Assembly (NCBI RefSeq): GCF_002930645.1
Contig: NZ_PSNW01000007.1
Coordinates: 81,373 to 145,372, forward strand
Direction of reading: 5' to 3'
Length of the DNA stretch: 64,000 nt
From: Solimonas fluminis
GTDB lineage: Bacteria > Pseudomonadota > Gammaproteobacteria > Nevskiales > Nevskiaceae
In this document: one piece after another, positions 60,207 through 64,000 of the stretch
Numbering within the stretch: the stretch's first letter is position 1
Layout of the letters: the number at the start of each line of letters is the position of its first letter
Position numbers and translations under genes: made by a program
Notes under the pieces: model-generated
What the model was told of the DNA's origin: nothing
The model's database searches: none
Seen by the model: only the letters and a program-made list of their open reading frames with translations

Positions 60207-61076
60207 CTAGTGCTGCGGGAACAGCCGCTTGTTGAGCCGGTAAAGCGAGGAGATGTCCTCGTCGCCGTGGCCCTCGGCCATCAGGGTCTGGTACTGCGCC
60301 AGCGTGGTGTCCACGCAGGGCAGGTCTCCGCCGAGCTGGGCGGCCATCTGCTGGCAGATCATCAGGTCCTTGTGGTGCAGCGAGACCTTGAAGCCCGGCG
60401 GATATTCGCCGTTGATCATGCCGCGGCCGCGGTTCTGCACGAACCAGGAGCCGGCGGCGCCGGTGCCCACTGCGTCCACCACCAGGTGCAGCGGCAGCCC
60501 CAGGGCCGCGGCAAAGGCCAGGCCCTCGGTCACCGCCTGGGCAACGCCCGCGGCCATGACCTGGTTGACCGCCTTGGTGGCCTGGCCGCTGCCGTGCGGA
60601 CCGATGTGGATGTGGCGCTGCCCCATGGCCTCGAACAACGGCAGGGCGGCGACATAGTCTTCCGGATGGCCGCCGACCATGAAGGTCAGCCGGGCCAGCC
60701 GCGCACCCTCGGTGCCGCCGGTGATCGGCGCATCCAGGAAGCGGGTACCGGTACGGGCCAGCAGTTCCGCCGCGTCGATCGCGGTCTCGCGGGCCACGGT
60801 GGAGGAGTCGATCACCAGCCGTCCCTTGGCCGCCGGCACTGCCAGGGCCTCGACGGTTTCCATGACGTCGCGGTCGGCGGGGATGCACATCGCCACCACA
60901 TCGCAGTCGTCCCAGAGATGCACGGCCGAGGTGGCGGCGCGCACGTGGTACTGCCCGGCGAAGTCCTCGGCCTGTTGCCGCTGGCGGGTGTAGACCGCCT
61001 GGAGGAAGCCCTTGCCGGCCAGGTTCGCCGCCATGTGCCAGCCCATCGCACCGAGACCGATGAATCCCACTTTCAT
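60207..61076 (-). CDS. 3-hydroxyisobutyrate dehydrogenase-family NAD(P) oxidoreductase
   Basis: The 289-residue protein has the Rossmann motif GFIGLGAMG (residues 4-12), the substrate motif DAPITGGTEGA and the catalytic K168 in GSGQATKAVNQ. The length is standard for the beta-hydroxyacid dehydrogenase family (3-hydroxyisobutyrate, tartronate semialdehyde, glyoxylate/succinic semialdehyde types). The substrate is not fixed by sequence. It is a single gene, convergent with the GntR regulator. Confidence 0.9.
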   Translation of the reverse strand: MKVGFIGLGAMGWHMAANLAGKGFLQAVYTRQRQQAEDFAGQYHVRAATSAVHLWDDCDVVAMCIPADRDVMETVEALAVPAAKGRLVIDSSTVARETAIDAAELLARTGTRFLDAPITGGTEGARLARLTFMVGGHPEDYVAALPLFEAMGQRHIHIGPHGSGQATKAVNQVMAAGVAQAVTEGLAFAAALGLPLHLVVDAVGTGAAGSWFVQNRGRGMINGEYPPGFKVSLHHKDLMICQQMAAQLGGDLPCVDTTLAQYQTLMAEGHGDEDISSLYRLNKRLFPQH

Positions 61077-61174
61077 GCGTTTCCCCTCTCCTGGTAGCGC
61101 CTTGAAGCCCTGATGTCTCCGTGGTCCGACAATGCCACAAAGCCGCGGGTTCGTCGCCGGGGTAAAATGGGCGG

Positions 61175-62896
61175 ATGTCCCCCGCTTTCCTTCGCCTCGG
61201 CGCGCTGGCTCCGGCCGCCGTGCAGGCCGCTGCCGCCATCTACGCGGTCTGGGTCTCGCTGCAGTTCAGCGACGACCCTGCCTGCGCGCTGATCAACGCC
61301 GGGCTGTTCCTGCTGCCCTTCCTGCTGCTGGGTGCGGCGACCGGGCGGCCGGCCATCGCCCTGGCCGCCGCCACGGCGCTGGCGTTGCTGCTCTGGGCGG
61401 TGGGCGAGATGAAGCTGCGCTACTTCGGCAATCGCCTGGCGCTGATCGACTTCTACTTCCTGTCCGAGGGAGCCAACTGGAGCATCGTGCAGCGCTATCC
61501 GCGGCTGCAGTGGATGCTGGCAGGCTACCTCGCCCTGGTCGCCGTGCTGATCCTCCACGCCCGGCAGCGCCGGCAGCAGCGCTGGGGCGCCAAGGCGCGG
61601 CTGGCGGCGGCGCTGGTGCTCGCTGGCTGGTGCGCCGGCGCCTGGGCCGGCCGCCACCACCATACCTGGGAGGTTTTCCGCGACGATGCCGACTGCGGCA
61701 CGATCAAGACCTGCGGCGTGATGTCGCGCCTGCTGTATTCCTACAGCGTCTTCGAGTTCGCCGAGCCCCTGCCCTCCGGCGACCCGGCGCGCTTCGAGGC
61801 CGCCGCCGCCGGCGTGGCGCCGTTGCCGGCGCCCTGGGAGGTGCGCCCCGACGTGGTGGTCTGGCTGCACGAATCCACCCTGGACCCGGCGCTCTACCGC
61901 CTGAACGGCGCGCGCCTGCCGCGGCTGGACATGTTCCGTCGCAGCCCCCGCGACCGCGCCGGCGGCCTGTTGCGCGTGCATACCTTCGGCGGCAAGACCT
62001 GGCTGTCGGAGTTCTCGCTGCTGACCGGCCTGGTGCCGGAGGACTTCGGCGGCCGCCGCACCACGGTGTTCAACAGCGTGGCCCCGCAGATGCAGCGCAA
62101 CCTGGTGACCCGCTTCGAAGCCAACGGCTACGACAGCCTGGTGCTGATGCCGACCATGAAGAGCTTCTACGGCGCCGCCCGCACCTACGAGGGACTCGGC
62201 TTCGACCGCGTCCTGACGCTGCGCGACTTCCCCGAGTACGATCACGTCAAGGGCGACGAGTGGGACATCGCCGACAGCGATCGCCTGGGCGAGGCGGCCG
62301 CCAAGCTGCTGCGCGAACACCGGCGGGCGCATCCGGACCGGCCGCTGTTCCTGTACCTGCTGTCGATCAAGGAACACGCCCCCTACTCGAGCCGCACCCG
62401 GCCGCTGTACCGCCTGGAGCGCAGCGGCGTGGGCAAGAGCCTGGCCGCCAAGCTCACCGACTACGTCGGCAAGCTCCAGGTACTGGATGGCGGCCTGCGG
62501 ACACTGGAACGCGAGCTGACCGCCGGGCCGCGGCCGGCGCTTTGGGCCTACTTCGGCGACCACCAGGCGTACTTCGAGGAAGCTTCCCCACCCTATCGCA
62601 GCCCGTTGCCGGCACCGGAGCTGCTGACGCAGTACCGCCTGCGCAGCAGCCTGGCACCGGCGCTCCGGGAATCCCCGCCGCTGCTGGACATCGCGCTGCT
62701 GCCCTCGCTGATCGCCGACAGCGCGGGCCTGGAGCCGGACGATTTCTTCCGCGCCCAGTCGGCGATGCGCCGGCTTTGCGGCGGCCGGCTCGAGGACTGC
62801 CCGGACAAGGCCCTGCTGGCCAGCTACAAGGCCCATCTCTTCTCGCCCCGGCTGGGGCTGTTCGACGACAGCATCGAGCAAGTCGCCGCCCACTAG
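61175..62896 (+). CDS. Sulfatase/phosphotransferase-superfamily membrane protein
   Basis: The 573-residue protein has about four N-terminal membrane helices (within residues 1-160). A periplasmic alkaline phosphatase-superfamily domain (about 225-530) follows. VVVWLHEST provides a metal ligand Glu, GGKTWLSEFSLLTG holds the probable nucleophile Thr, and YFGDHQAYF gives metal-binding Asp-His. It resembles enzymes that transfer phosphoethanolamine or phosphoglycerol to envelope glycans. The substrate is unknown. A TAAAAT box 6 bases before the ATG suggests leaderless expression. Confidence 0.85.
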   Translation: MSPAFLRLGALAPAAVQAAAAIYAVWVSLQFSDDPACALINAGLFLLPFLLLGAATGRPAIALAAATALALLLWAVGEMKLRYFGNRLALIDFYFLSEGANWSIVQRYPRLQWMLAGYLALVAVLILHARQRRQQRWGAKARLAAALVLAGWCAGAWAGRHHHTWEVFRDDADCGTIKTCGVMSRLLYSYSVFEFAEPLPSGDPARFEAAAAGVAPLPAPWEVRPDVVVWLHESTLDPALYRLNGARLPRLDMFRRSPRDRAGGLLRVHTFGGKTWLSEFSLLTGLVPEDFGGRRTTVFNSVAPQMQRNLVTRFEANGYDSLVLMPTMKSFYGAARTYEGLGFDRVLTLRDFPEYDHVKGDEWDIADSDRLGEAAAKLLREHRRAHPDRPLFLYLLSIKEHAPYSSRTRPLYRLERSGVGKSLAAKLTDYVGKLQVLDGGLRTLERELTAGPRPALWAYFGDHQAYFEEASPPYRSPLPAPELLTQYRLRSSLAPALRESPPLLDIALLPSLIADSAGLEPDDFFRAQSAMRRLCGGRLEDCPDKALLASYKAHLFSPRLGLFDDSIEQVAAH

Positions 62897-62930
62897 GCTA
62901 GCCTGCGGGTTCCCCAGCACGGAATCCTGC

Positions 62931-64000
62931 ATGCCCATCGCCAAGCCCCTGATGCTCGACGACGTCGAGCGCTGCGTCGACGCCATCCTCGATCGTGTCG
63001 GACCCGATGTCCGCATCGGCCTGCCGCTGGGCCTGGGCAAGCCGGTGGAGCTGGTCAATGCCCTGTACGCCCGCGCCAAGGCCGACCCGGCGCTGCAGCT
63101 GACGATCCTCACGGCGCTGTCGCTGGAACAGCCGGAGCTTCCGGCCGGCGTCGAAGGGGCCTTTCTCGGCCCCTTCCTGCAACGCGTCTTCGAGGGCGTG
63201 CCGAAGCTGGACTACGCCGCCGACCTGCGCCGCAAGGCCCTGCCGCCCAACGTGCAGGTGAAGGAATTCTTCTTCCGCCCCGGCAGCCAGATGGGCAGTG
63301 CCCACGCGCAGCAGCACTACATCAGCACCAACTACACCTTCGCCGCGCGCGACGTCTTCAACCAGGGCTGCAACGTCGCCGCGCAGATGATCTGCAAGCG
63401 CGAGGATGCCGCCGGCCTGCGCTACAGCCTGTCCTGCAATCCCGACACCGGACCGGAGCTGGTGGCGCTGCTGCGCGAGGCCGAAGCCGCCGGCCGGCGC
63501 CGCATCGCCGTGGTCGGGGTGGTCAACCAGCAGCTGCCCTACATGGCGCGCGATGCCGAGTTCCCGCCCGAGACCTTCGACCTCGTGGTGGACCACCCGC
63601 GCTACTCCAGCGCGCTGTTCTCCACGCCCAAGCAGCCGGTGGCCACCGCCGACTACGCCATCGGCCTGCAGGCCTCGGCGCTGATCCGCGACGGCGGCAC
63701 CCTGCAGGTGGGCATCGGCGCGCTGGGCGACGCCCTGGTCTACGCGGTGCAGCTGCGCCAGCAGAGCAACGAGGCCTACCGTGCCGCGCTGGCGGCACTG
63801 GACATGCCGGCGCGCTGCGCCGCGCTGCTGGAAGGCTGCGGCGGTGACTCGCCGTTCTCCACCGGACTGTACGGCGCCACCGAGATGTTCGTCGACGGCT
63901 TCATGGACCTGGTCCAGGCCGGCGTGCTCAAGCGCGAGGTCTACGACTTCTGGGCCCTGCAGCAGCTGGTCAACGACGGCCGTTGCGACCCGCGGCGGCT
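62931..64000 (+). CDS. Acetyl-CoA hydrolase/transferase-family protein, N-terminal part
   Basis: The gene starts at an ATG (MPIAKPLMLDD) and runs off the window edge with no stop in 356 codons. QASALIRDGGTLQVGIGALGDALVYA matches the CoA-transferase signature, and VGVVNQQLPYMARDAEF and LYGATEMFVDGFMDL also fit the family. The catalytic Glu region may lie at or beyond the window end. It would move CoA between carboxylic acids. It is 34 bases downstream of the sulfatase-family gene. Confidence 0.88.
   Translation, partial: MPIAKPLMLDDVERCVDAILDRVGPDVRIGLPLGLGKPVELVNALYARAKADPALQLTILTALSLEQPELPAGVEGAFLGPFLQRVFEGVPKLDYAADLRRKALPPNVQVKEFFFRPGSQMGSAHAQQHYISTNYTFAARDVFNQGCNVAAQMICKREDAAGLRYSLSCNPDTGPELVALLREAEAAGRRRIAVVGVVNQQLPYMARDAEFPPETFDLVVDHPRYSSALFSTPKQPVATADYAIGLQASALIRDGGTLQVGIGALGDALVYAVQLRQQSNEAYRAALAALDMPARCAALLEGCGGDSPFSTGLYGATEMFVDGFMDLVQAGVLKREVYDFWALQQLVNDGRCDPRR

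Noticed and set aside
56408..60235. A 1275-codon plus-strand open frame
   Set aside because: It is the +1/+2 shadow of argH and later genes, with low-complexity Arg/Pro/Gly content and no recognisable domain.

Overview
The window is 64 kb of very GC-rich, gene-dense chromosome. Gene content points to a gammaproteobacterium. The run argH | algZ-algR | hemC-hemD-hemX-hemY matches the Pseudomonas arrangement as I recall it. Other typical content is desT/desCB, a tRNA(CAU) of the Ile2 type, ybhP-clsB with ybhN, and mltD. Recurrent GTAGGAGCGGC-type and CTTCGACAGGCTCA-type palindromes suggest the Xanthomonadales/Nevskiales side rather than Pseudomonas itself; this family-level placement is inference. 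I see no phage, insertion sequence, CRISPR array or restriction system. The region is core genome with metabolic and envelope functions.

Layout. 1-5.4 kb: the end of a POT peptide transporter, a YdbH/YdbL-like lipid-transport pair and a cyclic-nucleotide-domain patatin. 5.4-9.0 kb: a four-gene RiPP/copper-buffering operon (DoxX, an HvfA-type precursor with seven EGKCG motifs, a DUF692 MNIO enzyme and a DUF2063 partner) with a divergent AraC regulator. 9-11.3 kb: a diguanylate cyclase, tRNA-Ile2 and a LOG-family protein. 11.3-15.7 kb: a complete molybdenum hydroxylase operon (2Fe-2S subunit, Mo subunit, XdhC, MocA). 15.8-18.7 kb: the desT/desC-desB unsaturated fatty acid module. 19-28.3 kb: tex with a structured leader, a Na+/H+ antiporter, ybhP-clsB, ybhN, a PHA-synthase-like protein and a hydrolase. 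28.7-33.4 kb: a TolC-TetR pair divergent from EmrA-EmrB. 33.4-34.06 kb: a 612-base non-coding stretch with repeats.

34-40.4 kb: an acyl-CoA thioesterase, an FAD protein, prolyl aminopeptidase, a LysM transglycosylase and small proteins. 40.5-46.1 kb: the MprF-type lysyl-phosphatidylglycerol synthase with its VirJ/AcvB-like partner, then a DUF3336 patatin. 46.2-50 kb: TetR, MscL, and an epimerase-like protein and a ferredoxin-reductase-like protein whose start codons overlap head to head. 50.1-57.6 kb: the heme, AlgZR and argH block. 57.6-64 kb: a hydrolase, a His-rich hydroxylase-like membrane protein with a GntR regulator, a beta-hydroxyacid dehydrogenase, a sulfatase-family membrane enzyme and the start of an acetyl-CoA hydrolase/transferase.

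A recurring theme is membrane lipid handling (YdbH, patatins, DesBC, ClsB, YbhN, MprF/VirJ). The most interesting non-coding signals are a structured leader that would begin almost at the predicted tex start site, a perfect 59-nt palindrome at 50.03-50.09 kb, a consensus CRP site upstream of the cyclase, and a decayed duplicate of the tex 3' end. Coordinates of starts were checked by reading the bases; functional assignments rest on recognisable motifs, without database searches.
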